Below are positions 21,901-36,900 of a DNA stretch of 64,000 nucleotides, in pieces. A model generated the notes under the pieces. That model was given only the letters and a program-made list of their open reading frames with translations, made no database searches and was not told where the DNA came from. Each line of letters begins with the position of its first letter. Within the stretch, counting starts at the first letter, position 1. The DNA comes from Hydractinia symbiolongicarpus. Its lineage: Eukaryota; Cnidaria; Hydrozoa; Anthoathecata; Hydractiniidae. Position numbers and translations under genes: made by a program. The stretch lies in the NCBI RefSeq assembly GCF_029227915.1, contig NC_079880.1, positions 19,528,501 through 19,592,500 on the forward strand. Reading direction: 5' to 3'.

Positions 21901-24900
21901 TTATGTGCTAGGTGCATTAGATTCAGACTTCAGGAGAAAAATCAAATAATTTTTCTTTTTTTGAAGCCAGAACTCTGGAATACTATTGGAAGTAGTTCTA
22001 CAATTCTGTCTGAACCTGTTGAGAGTAAAACTTCAAGTAATTAAAAAAAAGTTCATTTGTTTTAATTTTTCAGTCAAAAAAGAGGACTATATCAGATTCA
22101 ACTTCAAAATCACGAAAACGCATCAAAATGTCTATAGAATCAGAGAGTGAGGATATGGAAAGTGAAGACGAAGACAGTATGTTTTCAATACCTTTTAAAA
22201 ATCTTTTAACATTGTTTTTTTTAAAATTAGCATAATTTTACCTTATTCTATATTAGCGCAATTCTACCTTTTTTCTAGCATTTTTACTTCTCCTTTACAA
22301 GTTAACCTGATTAATTTAGGTTCCTATGAACCTGATTCTGATGATGGAAAAAATGATGACGGGGATTATAAATCAGATGAGGTTGAAAGTGAAGTTGAAG
22401 AAGATGACGATGATGTGGCAGAAGACGAAGAGGTACGTATATTTTAGTCACAGCTATTATTTGATTTTCCACACTTGATATTGCTGTATTAATAGTCTAT
22501 AAAAAAAAGATTTTTAATCTGATCAAGATGGTCTTCCAAAAAGTGTTTTTTAAAAAAATCGTAATCAAAAGAATTTCTACAAAAGTAAAAGTAAATAAAC
22601 AAAGGCTCTGTAACATTAATTAAGATTTCAGATTACATCCTTGCAGCTCTTCCACTTCTTTTTCAATTGATTTTTAAAGCGATTGTTGTTAAGTCACGAA
22701 TTTATCAGTCGTTCTTAACCATCTCATAAAATCAGTAATTAGCCTGCATCCTGAATTTTTGCTGGATTATGTTTGTGATACAGTAGCAAACTATTTTGTG
22801 TTTGCTGGGATCCTTAAAAAAATATCTGTGGAATTGAGTTTCGCAAATTTAATATAAAACAAACATTTTGCGATCATTTGTTTTTGAACAAACAGAAATT
22901 GTTTACAGGAGGAACTTATTCAAAACACTAATACACACTATTTCTCTCTTTGCCAATTTTTGCACATTTTAGCATACACTTTATTAGAAAATGATATTTT
23001 CCAACTTTTTATCATACATCACACACACGTAAAAAGAAAAAAGTAATAAGATATTGTAAGAATAATTTTATTTGTTTTTATTTAAAGATACCATGGTCTC
23101 TTTTAACACACACTGACTCAGTATTTCTCTTAAAAATTTCTAAATCATAAAATAATTGTTTTAAAAAAATGTTTTAAAAGTTGATCTACATTGCAAGCTC
23201 TGTGTACATAAATTATTTTAAATGACAAAATTTATATAGTATATGTATACAAAACCATAGGTTAAATCAAAAAAGAGAAAAACCAGAAAGAGTGTTGGGA
23301 CACCAACTTCCATCAAAAAAAGAAAAGAAGACAACAATAACAACAACAATGTCAAAAGAAAAAGTGTTTCGTCAAATAATTCATCATTTTTAACACCTGT
23401 CAAGCCAATAAATTTAAACAATTCCATATCAAAGGCTCAATCAACATTGGCTAAATTTTCGTCACCCTCTGTAAGTGTTTTTTCTCTCTTTTTTTAAAGT
23501 CTGTGTTGTGGAAATGTTTTTCTATGATTTTCTTTATCAGGTTGCATCAAGTCCTTCACAAAGTTTTGAATGTACCGAACAACAGTTCACGCATCTATCG
23601 CTAAAATTTTTATGGGATGGTCATCGAAAGGATAAAAATGGTAACTTGCACACACATTCAGAATATGATTCACGGACATTACATGTGAGTATAATTGAAA
23701 AATATTGAACCACTAGACACTCTTATGTTGATATCTCGTACAGCAAAGTTAAAGGTGTTATTTTCTCAACCTCTTTTTGTTTCTGTTTGTTCTAATTTAT
23801 TATAAAGAGATGACGATTACTCTGAAAAGTGCAGCTAGATATTGAAAAAAAGTTTTTTTAAATTAAATTATTTTTAGTGAACATATTCTTTATCTTTAGG
23901 TACCAGACAGCTATATAAACTCAAAAGAAGTAACTCCTGTAAGTGTTAGCAGGACCTGCACAAATATAGAAATTGAATGTGAAGTATTTTCTTTTGGAAA
24001 GCTACGAAGGAATAATCACCAACTTTTTTTAACCTTGGAATCCTGACAATAGCTAAGTCTTGCAAAATAGAATAAGCTTTTATTTTTAAATCTAATCTTG
24101 CATTTGTAGTTCTGCAGTTCTATACATTTTTTCTTTTTGTAGGGTATGAAGCAGTGGTGGCAAATAAAGATTAACAACTATGATACCATCTTGTTTTTTA
24201 AGGTATGTTTAGTAAATGATAGGGTATGTGTCTTTCGTACTCTTGAATTGTCTGCTGTATTCCCCTTATAACAATGAAGCAATTATTGCACTTTGATAAC
24301 CCAATACTTATTATTTAAGAGAAAAAAATGTTGAGCTGGCATAAAAAAATTCAAGAAATTCTAAGCAACAAGAAGTATAAATAATAAATAATGTTTCATC
24401 ATCATCATCATCATTCTCGGCTTAACGTCCGTTTTCCATGCTAGCATGGGTTGGACGGGGTATATTAATGACCCTCTTCCAATCTGATCTAGACTGTGTT
24501 AGACCTAAACTCAACTTTCTCTGTATGAAGTCTGTCCTTATAACCTCCTGCCAAGTCTTTCTCGGTCTGCCTCTGGGCTTTACCCCAGGAACTATCAAGT
24601 CTCTACACTTTCTTACCCAATTATCCTCCCCCATTCTTTCCAAGTGCCCCAGCCAATTCAATTTTCTTATCTGGATAACATCTTTAATTCTACGGAGACT
24701 TAGCCTGCTTCTTAGCCCATCTGAACTCTGTCTGTCTCTGAGACTGGCGTTACACATCCACCTAACCATTCTCATATCATTCCTTTCTAAACGGTCAAGA
24801 TCTTCCTGCTTCACTGCCCATGTCTCACTACAGTACAACATAACACTTCTTACACAGGCCTCATACAACCTACCTTTTACCTCAATTGACAGGACTCTGC

Positions 24901-27900
24901 TAGTCAACAAAAGAAGTAACTCTCTGAACTTTTTCCAAGCAGAACCTATCCTGCAAGTAACACTTCTTCCAACACACCCTTCACTGCCCAACATATCACC
25001 TAAGCAACAGAAGTTCTCAAATATCTCTAACGAGCCACTGTGGTACATCATTAAAGCTGGAAATACTTCATTCTCTATAATCTCTCTATATCAATCCTTT
25101 CTCTAAGTAACTTATCAATCACTCTTTCAATAACTTTCATTACTTGATCAACCAACTTCAAACCTACCTGATACTCCTGCAGCCTTGCCCATCTTCAATT
25201 TCCTAATAGCCTCCACTACCCATTCTGTCTTGATCTGCATAGCTGGCCCTTCTACAACATCATCATCAGACAAATTATCCTCATCCCAATCAAATTCAGT
25301 GTTAAGCAACCTCTGATAATAATTCTTCCAAGCTACCCTTTTCTCCTCCTCTGTGCTAGCCAAAACACCTTCATCATTACGTATGCACTTCTCACTTACA
25401 ACATCTTGGTTAGTCTTCTTCATTTGCTTTGCTATCTTGAATACCTCATTGCGCTGGTCTTTCCTTGTTAACACATCTGCAAATCTGTTTCTCTCTGCTT
25501 CTGATTTTGCCTTATACACTGCTGTACGAGCACGACGCTTAGCTTCTAAGTAAATATTTTTACTACCACCTGACTTCCACTCTTTCCAAAGTTTCCTCTC
25601 TTCCTTTATACACTGGTCAATTTATACACTGGTCAATGTTTATTGACATATAAAAAGCTTTAGTACTCTTTTCAGTTGGTTAATCAAAGTATGACGACTT
25701 TCAGTGCAATGTAATGTTTTTATTTTGTGTTGAGAACAATGGGTATGCACACTCCATTCCTATAGGTAGATGTAAACAGAGAGCAGAAATCAAAGAAATC
25801 CATTTTAAAAAGAAATATTTGTAAAAAATTGAAACTTACTTTTAAAAAAGAAAAAGAAAAAATTTCAGTGCCTTTTTAAACAATAGCGATTTTACCCCAT
25901 TTAGTTCTGCCTTTTTACCTACAAGAATTTACATGTGCATATACAAAAAGTTGGCTGCTTTAAATTAGCAACATAAATCACTTGTTTTATTAAAACAATG
26001 AATTTTTGCATTTTTTCTAGGTTGGAAAGTTCTATGAGCTATATCATATGGATGCAACTGTTGGTGTTAAAGAACTTGGTCTTATTTACATGAGGGTAAG
26101 AAATTCCTTTCAATTATACTTGAGTATATACTTAGTTTGAAAATTGATACAGTGGATGGTGAAACCTCAGCAATGGTTTGTATGAACACAACAGCTGTTG
26201 AAATCATTATCTGCAAGCTCTGGTATTTTAAGAACATATAAGAAGTTTTTTTAAACTCTTTCTTTATATGCATAGACAGACTCTAATCCAACATCAGTTT
26301 ATTTCTTGGAAAATTTTTTGAAACTTTTAATTTCATAGAAAGATCTAGTCCTTTTAGAATGTTCTATTTCGGCCAGTCTATAGTTTGATTTCAATAAGTA
26401 ATAGTTGTGAAGTAACAAGTGTCCCTGTAAATATAAATACATTCATAATTTAAAGTTATTGCAACATTAAATTATAACTAATTAACAGAATAATTACAAA
26501 CAACGAAGTCTTAGTTTTATTATTGCTGCATTTTTGATAGGGAAAATTTGCTCATTGTGGATTTCCAGAAATTGCTTTTTCACGGTACTCAGAAGTTCTG
26601 ATCCAAAGAGGCTATAAGTACGTTATTTTCTTACAACGTTTGGGCATATGCAAAATATTCAGAAAAATGTTACAAATTATGTTACTAATTATGTCTTTTA
26701 TATAGGGTTGCAAGAGTTGAGCAAACAGAGACACCGCAATCACTCAGTGCAAGTAAGACTTGTTAATAACAAATGCATGCTGCTACTTATCATGTGTTTT
26801 TGAAAGCTGAGGGTTTTTGTTTCGTTTCATTCTTCACTGTCCAACTCTGGAAAATTTATTTTCTGATAAGAATTGGTCAGGCTGTGCTAGTGCAACTTAG
26901 AGCAACAAGTGTAATTGGCTTAAAAATTTAAACCAAGACTTCTGATATTTGCGAAAATGTATCAAGATGCTGAGCCTAATTTAGCTTTTGATATTAGGCA
27001 TGTAGAAAGATCTGGAAAGTTTTACTGTTTACAGACAGACTTTTAATTAATATTGTTTCTAACTAATTTGTTTCCTACTATCTTTTCAGGAGGGGGTGGC
27101 AAGGTTGTCCGAAGAGAAGTCTGTGCTGTCATCAGTAAAGGTAGTGTTTAATAAAATTAAATTTTAAGTGCATTTACATTTTTATTTTTGTTTTCTTTTA
27201 AATAGTTATCACAGAAATAATATATTTCCCACAATTTAAAAGAAACTGTTGTTAATGCATATTGTGCTATTAGGGTAATGCAAGCTATATTGTTTTTGAA
27301 CTAAACAAGTTAAATTTAATGGGGGAATATAACAGCTTATGTTATTTTGAGTGAATATAACAGCTTATGTTATTTTGATATTTTAGGCACAAGGACCTTC
27401 AGTTTCATGGAAGGACAATCTGACTCCGACGTGTCATCATATCTTCTAGCTTTTATAGAAAAGGTTTGAATTTTTTTCATAGATGGTTTTCGTATTGTTA
27501 AGATCAAACCTTCTTAGAAATCTTTATGCTGTGAAACTCGTATAGCTAGTGGTGTTTCGAAACGTTAAAGCAATGAAACCAGTTGTCTAAATTAACCAAC
27601 ATTGTTCTTTTTTAGCCATGCCAAGATGTTTGTCTTGGTGGCAGTGTCTTTGGTGTGTGTTTCGTAGATACGTCAATTGGTAAATTTCATGTAAGTTGCT
27701 TGACAACTATATACAATAGTAACTTGAAATATCCTTAGTTGTATTAATTTTTATGCTTATGCTAACTAACATCAATAACATTATGTGATTCTTTAGCTCG
27801 GCCAGTTTAAAGATGATCGTCAGTGTTCCAGATTTTTAACAATGATATCTCAATTTCCTCCTGCACAGGTATAGTCATTTTTTCTGTCTGTTTAATTATT

Positions 27901-30900
27901 TATTTAACTGATGATTTAGTGTAATTTTGATATTTTTTAAAAAAGTTCAATCAAAAGCTACAACTTTAATAGAGCTCTGTAAAAACACCTTATATTTTTA
28001 TGAAATGCATCAATTCTGAACTAGGGTGAAATTATCACAATTATTATAATGTTATGGAATTTGCTTCATCATCACAAAGTTGGTGGTTCAGTGCACAGCA
28101 AATGCATATTCAGCAATGACCAATACTGCAGCTATAGGTTAATCCCTGCCATGTTAGTGAAATTGACAAGACAATGCCAATAAATAATTAATGTATATAT
28201 TCAGAACAAAGGACCCAATTGATAGCAGTGTTTTAAACACTAAAGTGTGTATTGTGTATAAATATTAAAAAAGAAAGACAAACAACCAAATATTTGTGAA
28301 GAAACACCCTAAAATGCAGCTCTATATGAAGACGACTGTTTTGTTTACAATTCTTTCATAGATTCTTTATGAAAGACACAATCTTTCACCAAAAGTAAAA
28401 CATATATTGAATCACGAACTACTTCCAGCAATAAAGGACCCACTGACTCCAGGTAAAGTTTTCTAACCCTGCTTTACCTTATAAATCTTTAAAGCTAAGA
28501 AGAAACTTTCCTCAAAGCACAGTAGTTTTTCCCTGTTTTTAGACTTGTAGTTTTAATGATGAAACTCTAAAATTTTGAAACCTACAAGTTGAGATACAAT
28601 TACTTTTCACTTCACACTTAGTTAATTTTTTTAAAGCTACCTTCCCGCTAAAAAATGTTGAGCTCATATGAAAGTTGTCTAAGATTTTTTTTATTTTGAA
28701 AAAAAAACCTGGAATGGTTCTTAAGATAGAGGTATTAAATATTTTGCTAATTATGGGAAATTATGACGTCATGAACTAGCTCTAACATATGGTATTGCTA
28801 TTGTCAAGCATATTTCTACTAACTGAATATTGAGATTTATGTGAAATGTTGAAAACACTAGATTGAATGTGCAAAAAAAACATTTTTAACCTCGCATAAC
28901 TTAGCAAAACGTTGCTAGTTTATGATGTCCTACATAATTGAACTTAGAACCAATCAAGTTGTTTAAAAAAAGTCACAAATTTTTAGACAGCATTCTAAGC
29001 TCTTTTGTATGAAATTAACTTTTTGTGGGAGGTAACCTTTAAACATGCAAGGCATCTATTCAGGTTTTGTTCACAACAATCTCACCTAAAATAATACCAA
29101 AACTTATATCTTGTGGGATGATTTTTTTTCCTTAATCAAAGGTGTTCTTTAAGTATTTGTAACTGTTAGCATACTCTTTCACAGATTTTAATATTGAAAA
29201 TTTATTTGCACTTGTGTTATGTGTTACAAAAAATGTGTTTTTTAGGAACTGAATTTTGGAATGCATCAAAAACATTAAAACATTTATACGAAAAGAATTA
29301 TTTCAACGATGAGGACAAAGCAGCTTCAATTGTAAGATTTCTGTTGGATTTCTTTTGTGCAAACTGGTGCTTGAGTGAGTACTTGTACTTCTACAGGGTG
29401 TAAGGGTTCTAAATGTTCATGTGATAATTACATGTATGAAATTGCTTAAATTAACAAACGTGCCACATAGAAAAGACATCAACATAATGCATTCCCTTCA
29501 GAACATTTGTTTACAATTTAAACATCGTAGAAAACATTGTAGAGTTTACTACAAGGTGTGTATGGGCAGATTAACTGTTAAGTGAAGTAAGCTTGGATAA
29601 TTTCCAATGTGCCGTTTCACTAAGCCACATGTTTTTTTAAATAAGTTATATTTTATTTCAGGAATGGCCACCACTTTTGAAACAGATGTTGTCTAATGGT
29701 ATGTAGCATTTTAGTAATCCAAATTTATTTACTTATCATTTATGTTGTTCCACTACTTCCAATTTTTGCGTTGCAGCCGATTCACTTGGATTAGAAGCTT
29801 CTGAAGATTACCAATATGCAATTAGTTCTCTTGGTGCTTGTACTTGGTATGAAGTGTTAAAAGTTTGTAGAGTTAAATTAATGACTTCACATGTGTAGTA
29901 ACATGATTAAACTGCAACTCGCTCATGTAATTACCTTTAAGGTATTTAAAGAAATGCTGTATTGATCAGGAGCTGTTGTCAATGTCACAGTTTGAGGTAC
30001 AAACTAATCAGTGCTAATTTTTTCGGGACATTATTTCCATTAATTTGATAAACACAATTATATAATCAAAATGCATGACTATTTCATATTATTTCTCAAA
30101 AATATTTCATATTATTTCTCAAAAAAGGTACCTCCTCTTTTTTGACGTTAGTTTAAGAATGTCTATTCTTGTTGTTGCGAATTACAGTTGTCATATTTGT
30201 TTTTATAGGAGTACGTTCCTGCAGATAATATCACGAAAAGAAAAATTGATCATTCAATGCCACAATATATGGTATGCTTTATAAAAATTTAGAGTTTAAA
30301 TTGAACTTTTTTTTAATTTCTTTTGTTTGCAGATCTAAATTCATGTTAGCATTAGAAAGAGTTTAATTGATTAATAGAATTTGCATTTTATGGAATATCA
30401 GTATACAATTTTGATTAGGTTTAATTTCCGGTTATAATTTAGTAAAAATAAGGAAATTTTCTTTTATGCCGATACTTCTTATATTCACACTGCTTTTATT
30501 ATGTGGATTTAAAACATGTTGTATGAGGACCTTTTCCATATGTATGTGTCTGTGTCAAACATGTGTGGTTATTAGAGAAGTGGAAATAATAGGGAAACAG
30601 GAATAGATGGAGTAAATAAATCATATATATGATTTTTTATTTAGATTTTGGATGGAGTTACGCTAACAAATCTCGACATCGTTGTAAATACTGATGGAAC
30701 AACTGAGGGTACCCTTTTGGAATTGCTTGATCACTGTGCAACACCTTTTGGTATTTTTCATTTTATTTTTAGTTGTTTATGGGTAAATTTTATATAAAAT
30801 GTTTACATTATCCTTATTTTAAAAATGTTGTTTAATAGTAAACTTGTTTCTTAAAAGATTAAAAAAAAAATTAAAGACCATAAAATTATTAGACCTAGTG

Positions 30901-33900
30901 CTATTTTTTTCACACCAACTTTTTTTTATTTTACACATCTATCCTTTCATTTTTTTGTGCTTTTGAAACTTTCTCTCAAGTGTTTACATTTTATGAACAG
31001 TATTATCCAATTACAATAAATTTGATTTGTTATCTTTAATAAAGTTTTCTAATTATATTTTGTACACTATTTTTTGTACACTATAAAACATTTTTTTTTT
31101 AAATATAAAAAATGACTTTTTTGTCTTTTAAAAGATACTAACAGGCACTATGGAAAATACAAATTTGGTTAACAAAAAATTTTGTGTGGCTGTGTGCAAG
31201 TGCTGTCAAGCACAATAATCCAATGAAATTATGCCGTTTTTTTAAAATCGTTCAAATGTTAAAACATTTTTGTTTTTCACAGAGTCTAATGGGTAAGAAC
31301 TGTCAGTTTTATTGGTTAGTGTTATTTTAATTTACTTCACAGGAAAGAGATATTTTATCCAATGGCTTTGTTCACCTTCGTGCAGTAAGAAGTCAATTGA
31401 AAGCAGGTACGCTTTAAAAATGTCAGACCAATAAGTAAAACAAATTACTAAAAAAAATATTTTTTTCGACTAATTAGTATTATCTCTTTTTCATCTAAGC
31501 TGAATCAATTGTAAATCTATATTATAATACCTGTATACGTCTGGCTGTTGCGAAAAAAGGTAACCGCCTAAAATGCGGTAAATAAAGGATGGGCAAACCG
31601 GTGGATTTATCCACGGGCCTCCAACAAGTACTTTATATTACTTACAATCTTACACAAAAATGCATTGACAATTCACCATTCTTTTAACTAAACTATTTGA
31701 CCTATTTACTCTGTTTATCTAAATAATGTAAGATCCTAAATCCTAATTCTGCTTTGAACCTTGATAAGTTTTAACTGCACATATGTTGTACCTAAAGTGC
31801 GTTCATAACTGCTTTAACAGACTTTGAAATTTTCTTCTGTCCACTGATGTTGCACTGTTTTATTTCGACTGTGTCAATTATAATCTCTCACTATCTTGTT
31901 GTACTGTTTTCTTTCGACTGTGTCAATTATAATCTCTCACTATCTTGTTGCACTGTTTTCTTTCGACTGTGTCAATTATAATCTCTCATTATCTTGTTGC
32001 ATTGTTTTATTTCTACTGTGTCAATTATAATCTCATATTATCTTGTTGTCATGTTTTTGTCACTTAGTGTAAACATTGTCCTTATTTAAAGTTTCAATAA
32101 CAGTAAATAACAAATCTACTTGGGTATGTCCATGTCAGGGTCAATAAACTTTCAATCAATTAGATATAACTAGTCAATAAAGCCCGTGGAAAAATCCACT
32201 AAGGCAAAAGAACAATGGAAAATTAGGTTTCTTTAGATTTTTTGCCAACATGTGCAGTGCAAATCCAAAAATAAATTGGCGAAATTTAGTTTATTTGTTG
32301 CCTGTAACGTGTAGAGGTTGAAACACTGATCAAAATAATGTATAGGATCATATCTTTTCCATGAACGACTAAGGACATATAATGGTTTAAAAATTTTGCT
32401 GACGTCAGTAATGGCCCGTTAAAACGTGAAAATTTTTTTCAGAAATTTATATGCCTGTTACCTTCATCGTATAGACCTTGAAACGATGATCAAGAAAATG
32501 TATAGGATCATGTACTTTTGACAAACAGTTGCAGAGATATTGGGGTTTAAAGGTTTTTTGATGACGTCATCAACCCGTCCATTCCGAAACGGTTTGGGGA
32601 ACCAGGTTTTGGAAAACTTATCCAAATTGGTCCCAGGTGCTCCTTAGTTACCTATGCGGTGAAAAATCATTGACGTCACCACCTCGTTTCCAAGTTATTT
32701 GGCCTCTAAGTTTTAGGTGCACGTGATGGCTTCATTAATTTAATATAAGATATTGACGGTAAAGTAGTATTATTGACCTCGCGCCCTAACGTCAGAAAAT
32801 TTAACTTATTAGACATAAGTTTTTCGGCGACATCAAAGGAAAATGAACACATCCACTATGCCTGTCACAGACAGACAGACAGACAGACACACTTAGCGTA
32901 TTATTATATAGATTCCTTAGATTGTAAAACTTTCACCAGTGCAACTAATAGTCGAGAAATTTACACATGTGACTAGACCTTAATATTTCTCTTTTTGCTT
33001 ACCAAAAGATACCTAAATATTTCCAAATCCAGAATTTGAAGCTGCCTAAAATAAAATTTTATTTAAATTAACCATTAGAATCTTTTAAATGATCTATAAA
33101 GTATTTTTGCTGAACAGATTGGATAATGTTTTGTCATCTAGATTGGACGCGATAGAGAATTTAATGACAAATTCTTCTCTGATGCATGAAGTGAAAGAGA
33201 TAATGAAAACGATGCCTGATCTAGAACGTATTTTGAGAAGGTAATTGTATTGTATTGTATACATTTAAAGAGGACTGAATTTTTCTGATTATCGAATGTC
33301 TAAAATTGAAAGAAAGACCTTAAAAAACTTTAAAATATTTTGTCTGGTGGTAATAACACTGATGGCATTTGTAGACTTTTTTACATTTGCCTTGTACAGA
33401 CACATTTTACTTGTGTAGCCAAAAAAAACAAAAATGAAAAATAAAACAAAAAACACATCAGACTCAAACAGAAATTTCTCGCACACACATAAAATGGATT
33501 CCAGGTGTTTTGTGTGTAGATACGGTTGCTGTCTATCCCTGCTGTTTTGGTTTAGAATTCACAGTCTTGGATCAGTGAGACGCAGTCAAGACCATCCAGA
33601 TAGTAGGGCAGTGTTTTATAATGAAGAAACATATAGGTGAATATGTTATTATGAGTTGGACAGGGTAAATTATTGACCTTTCAATCGGATCTAGACAATA
33701 CAACTTTTTGTTCATTCATTCATGTATTCATTCATTCTTTCATTCATTCATTCATTAATTCATTAATACATTTATTCATTTATTCATTCATTCATTCTTT
33801 GTTTTATTTTATTTTTCTTACAGTAAAAAGAAAATAGGCGATTTGATATCTGCATTAGATGGTTTTACGAAAGCTTCGCAAGTGGTTGAGATTTTACAGG

Positions 33901-36900
33901 CTAATTTATCCTTGCTCAGGTAATAATAACAATTGGTTATATACTTAAATCTGCATTAATAGCTGGGAGAATATCCAATTTGTCAACATTGGCCCAAAGA
34001 TACGAAAACTTTTCCCAAGAGAAGTGTAACTTAAATTGAGTTTTTGTGGATTTGGTTATATTTGGTTCTGTATTGATAGCTAATAAACAAATGTAATGCA
34101 TTGATCCTTTCTATGTTCGTATACATTTCATACGTCTATTAAATGATTGGATTTTAGCAGCTATTTTTCAAGCCGAGATTAATGTTTCATTAAATGTTAT
34201 TGAACTTATTGCATGTGTTTCGTAGTATGATATTTTTACTTATAATATTTTATCTGTTTTTTCAGCTCAACGTGGCTTAAATCGCTCTTGATAAAAGATG
34301 AAAATAATAGTAAGTAAAGTAATGAACAGAACTATATGAATATATTGAATATGTAGTGTGTTTTTCTTTGATTGATCTTCCTGTATATTTTTTGTTTCAG
34401 TGTAGTAATTGATTTAGAATGATAACAGCCTTTTTCGATTTTTTATGGTCCGCTAAACTAAATATAGAGACTTTTCCTTCTAATTTTAAATTTCTTGTTT
34501 GGATGTGAAATTTTTTCATTGTGGGTATCTTCATTTGCTTCTGCATATGTAGCTTAGCACCTATAATGCTCATGTTTAATTGTTAGGGGGTTACTCAGAT
34601 GTGTTCCCAATAGGTAAAAGATGGCCTAATCACAACTTGTATTAAACTGGTAACATTTAATAGAAGCGTTTGTTTTGTGTACCCATATTTTGCATTTACA
34701 TATGTTTTTTTTCTTTGTTGTTTAGCTGTTGGCAAATATCCAGATATGTCTTCCACTTTAAAGTTTTTTCAGGTATGTTTCTTCTGTTTGCAAGGTATGT
34801 TTCTTCTGTTTGCAAGAGTAGCTTAAATAGTAGTTGTATAGATCTCCTGCAAGCTTTTGTTAACTTGGCTATGACTGTAATTTGTTATAATTTTTTCAAT
34901 GTCTACTATAGTATTTTCTAATGTATTTAGTTCTCTTAATCGAATATTTTTTTGTATATAAAAAATGTCTGTGATGATGAATACAAAATGAGTGACGAGA
35001 AGTTTTCTTTCATTGTAGCATGCTTTTGATCATAAAAAGGCAAAAGAAACTGGAACCATACATCCTAAGAAAGGTAATTGTTGTTGTGAGAGTCTGATTG
35101 TGTACTTTCTGTCTAACAAAAACTGATGAAGTTACCGTTCGTTGATGAGATAAAAACTGATATTTTGACAATTTTTCCTTTTGTTTTTTTAGGTGTCCAT
35201 CCTGCGTATGATTCCGCCATGAATGAAATTAACTTGCTCAAGGATAAGTTGGATGATTATTTGAAACAACAACGAAAGAGGATGGGATGTTCAGTAAGTT
35301 CTATTCAATGTTTATGTTTATTTTTATGAAAGATCCGGCTTTTCTAGTTAACATCAGCACTCGACAGCTGTTAATGCGACTGTTGAGGTGTAATTAATTT
35401 GAAATTTACTAAGTTTTACTTATATTTTCCAGCTAAATTCGACTTTCTCTAATATTTCAAAGCACACTATTGCAAAATATTTGCGGCGTCAAACACTAAT
35501 TCCATAGCCTGATTCAAGCAAATGGAATTTTTCGTCAGTGATTTTGTGCTGACATGACAAGAATTGAATTGGAAGGGCTGAAATTTCTTATTAGGGTTTT
35601 GACGCATGGCAATTAATATGATACTGGACGTTGAGTGTGGAAAATCTAATCAATAAATAATAAATTGTAGTTGCTACATGAGCCCAAAATATTTTGTGCA
35701 TTTTTAACACGAGGACAGCCTACATTGCAGACAAAATACAGTTTATTAGTATAAGAGACGAGTCAATAGCCAGTGGAAATCCCACAGGAATTCACCCATT
35801 ACAGCAAATTTAATAAATTTGTTGTTTGTAATTTCAAGATTTAGTGTCAGTTCAGTATGACCTGGTTTTGGTGGACTGTTCTAGAAAAGCTTGTATATGT
35901 GTGTGCAATGTTGAAAACAGTGTTCCAATATGTTACATATATTTGTGCATAATTGTGTTCCAATTAATATTAATATACCTTACATAATACAATAACTAAC
36001 AAAAAACTCTAAAATTCTTGGATAAGACGTCTCAGAGGCGTATTGAAATCTTTACTGTTAACATGAGCAGTTATCAAAGAGACGTAGTTATTTGAGTAGA
36101 GATATTAATAGTGATACCCGTCTCATTGATTCATTGTTGTATTTGTGCTACACCTTTCTGTAGTGTGTTGAATTTGTGTTCTGTTTGAAGCCTATCTCAG
36201 TCAACATTAAGAATAGGTTGTAGAGTAATAATAATTGCTATCATGTGCAGAAATAAATATATAAAATCTATTTACAGTAATTTTACTTTTGATGTCATCC
36301 TAGCATATAAGGAAAACTTGTTGTTTATATTTTAAGCATGTTGTTGGTTAATGTTCAAAACAATTGTCACTTTCGAATGTATTATGTCCCACTGTGTGTA
36401 CTATTTCCTCTGCGAAGGAGTGCTTTATGCTGTGCTCTCAACCTCGGTCAATGGCGTTGGACTACTCGCTGTGATGTCAGGTGATAAAGGAGCCTTTGTT
36501 AAGGACGAGGAACTGTCTGAACTTTGTTGCGGTTTCTCAAATGCAGGTCGGAGGTGCGATGTTTTTTGCAACTCGATGTCGCTTTTGTTTTGGTAGTTTT
36601 CATCGTCTAAAAGTTTAATAAAATATACAGGAGTGTTTAAATACAGACAGTATTTTGCTAATTTCTACTATTTATTTATTTTTTTCGCTTTGAACAACAT
36701 CCTATCACTATCAGTTTTGTAGTCAGGTGCTGCTTCTGTTGATAAATAATAACTTTAGCGGACTTGGAAAGTAATTATTGTTCTCAATTTTAAGAAATTC
36801 TTTTTAAGAAAAATGTCAAAATATCTTGTTGTGTGTGACCAAAAGTGTGAACACAACATGTTTTAATGAGTAAGGAATTAAAAATGTGTTTTCACTATGG

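Noticed and set aside
24438-25106. 222-codon plus-strand frame
   Set aside because: It is antisense to the LINE thumb region, which has clear homology on the minus strand.
36351-36596. 81-codon plus-strand frame in MSH6 intron 29
   Set aside because: No domain, splice partner or start context; it sits just beyond the channel gene stop and is probably chance.
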